DNA of 7,373 bases from Chloroflexota bacterium. GTDB lineage: Bacteria; Chloroflexota; Anaerolineae; Anaerolineales; Villigracilaceae. Shown here piece after piece: positions 6,957 through 7,373 of the stretch. The notes beneath the pieces are model-generated. The model was not told the DNA's origin and made no database searches. It saw nothing but the letters and a program-made list of their open reading frames with translations. Both the position numbers and the translations under genes were made by a program. Numbering within the stretch: position 1 is the stretch's first letter; each line of letters begins with the position of its first letter. Location of the stretch: the NCBI GenBank assembly GCA_021796315.1, contig JAJYOH010000295.1, positions 1 through 7,373 of the forward strand, written 5' to 3'.

Positions 6957-7373
6957 CTAGCCTCGCACCGCCGCGACCATGGCTGCCACTTCCTTATTTA
7001 GGGCAGGCTCATGAGTGCGTGTGGTGGGTAAAGGCCCCGTGGCAGTATAGTAGTGATGTCCGGCAACCATCAGGTCATTGGCCGGGAAGCGGGTGATGAT
7101 CTCATGTCCGGTTTCGGTAACGACGATCTCCTCTTCGATGCGAGCCGCGCTCCAGCCATCCGTGGAAGGCCAATAAGTTTCAAGCGCGAAGACCATGCCC
7201 GGCTTGATCTCGTGTGGATGATCGAGCGAGACGAGGCGGCTGATGACCGGCTTCTCCCAAATGGCTAGGCCAACGCCGTGGCCGTATTGCAAGGCAAAGG
7301 CGGCTTCTTCGCTTGGGAATCCAAACTCGGTCGCTTTCGGCCAGACGGATGCGATCTCGCTGGTAGTGCGTCC
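6957..7373 (-). CDS. M24-family metallopeptidase (Xaa-Pro aminopeptidase/creatinase-like), 3' part
   Basis: The reading frame is open to the right edge, so this is the C-terminal 138 residues of a longer protein; the N-terminal domain and two Asp metal ligands are off-window. A TTG at 7292 is inside the frame and should not be taken as the start. Visible 'pita-bread' fold motifs are GHGVGL, with a metal-ligand/catalytic His (visible residue 32), GMVFALET, with a metal-ligand Glu (65), and RIEEEIVVTETG, with the last metal-ligand Glu (80). These are the expected C-terminal half of the dinuclear metal site. Family members cleave Xaa-Pro peptides or hydrolyse creatine-like compounds; sequence alone does not separate these. 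The stop codon abuts the E2 start (TAGATG), so the two are probably co-translated in one operon. Confidence 0.88.
   Translation of the reverse strand, partial: GRTTSEIASVWPKATEFGFPSEEAAFALQYGHGVGLAIWEKPVISRLVSLDHPHEIKPGMVFALETYWPSTDGWSAARIEEEIVVTETGHEIITRFPANDLMVAGHHYYTATGPLPTTRTHEPALNKEVAAMVAAVRG

Overview
The window looks like a piece of a Chloroflexota (Anaerolineae-like) genome. This is inferred from three things: a substrate-binding lipoprotein with a long Ala/Pro/Thr-rich linker after its lipobox, a deazaflavin (F420)-type oxidoreductase, and a palindrome of the 'GTAGGGG(C/T)GACC...GGTCGCCCCTAC' type that I associate with dispersed repeats in that phylum. No database search was possible, so the assignment is provisional.

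Layout: positions 1-142 are an intergenic/regulatory region with a good sigma70-type promoter and a dyad just downstream of it. A second, perfect palindrome follows at 143-157. They precede a plus-strand gene for a nitroreductase-family deazaflavin-dependent oxidoreductase (about 171-707). Everything else is on the minus strand and reads from the right edge leftwards: the 3' part of an M24 metallopeptidase gene (cut by the window edge), a dihydrolipoamide acyltransferase (E2) gene, a possible 11-codon mini-ORF, then a complete branched-chain amino acid type (Liv/HAAT) ABC transporter: substrate-binding lipoprotein, permease LivH, permease LivM, ATPase LivG, ATPase LivF. The minus-strand block ends 13 bp from the end of the convergent oxidoreductase gene. 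No gene-free stretch exceeds 300 bases.

The minus-strand genes look like one transcription unit. Stop and start codons abut (TAG-ATG, M24 to E2), overlap as ATGA (livH/livM, livM/livG), or are 2 nt apart (livG/livF). Larger gaps lie only on either side of the binding-protein gene: about 93 nt before it, holding the mini-ORF and two Shine-Dalgarno sequences, and 143 nt after it, holding a 35-nt hairpin. This fits a unit in which the binding protein is made in excess over the membrane components. Functionally, the arrangement joins uptake of branched-chain amino acids (or related amino acids/amides) to peptide or amidino-compound hydrolysis (M24) and to oxidation of 2-oxo acids (E2). E1 genes would be expected just beyond the right edge.

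The core genes are ordinary family members. The items most worth a second look are the paired dyads in front of the oxidoreductase, the mini-ORF with its own ribosome binding site between E2 and the binding protein, the tandem peripheral-subunit-binding domains in E2, and the M24-E2-Liv gene order.
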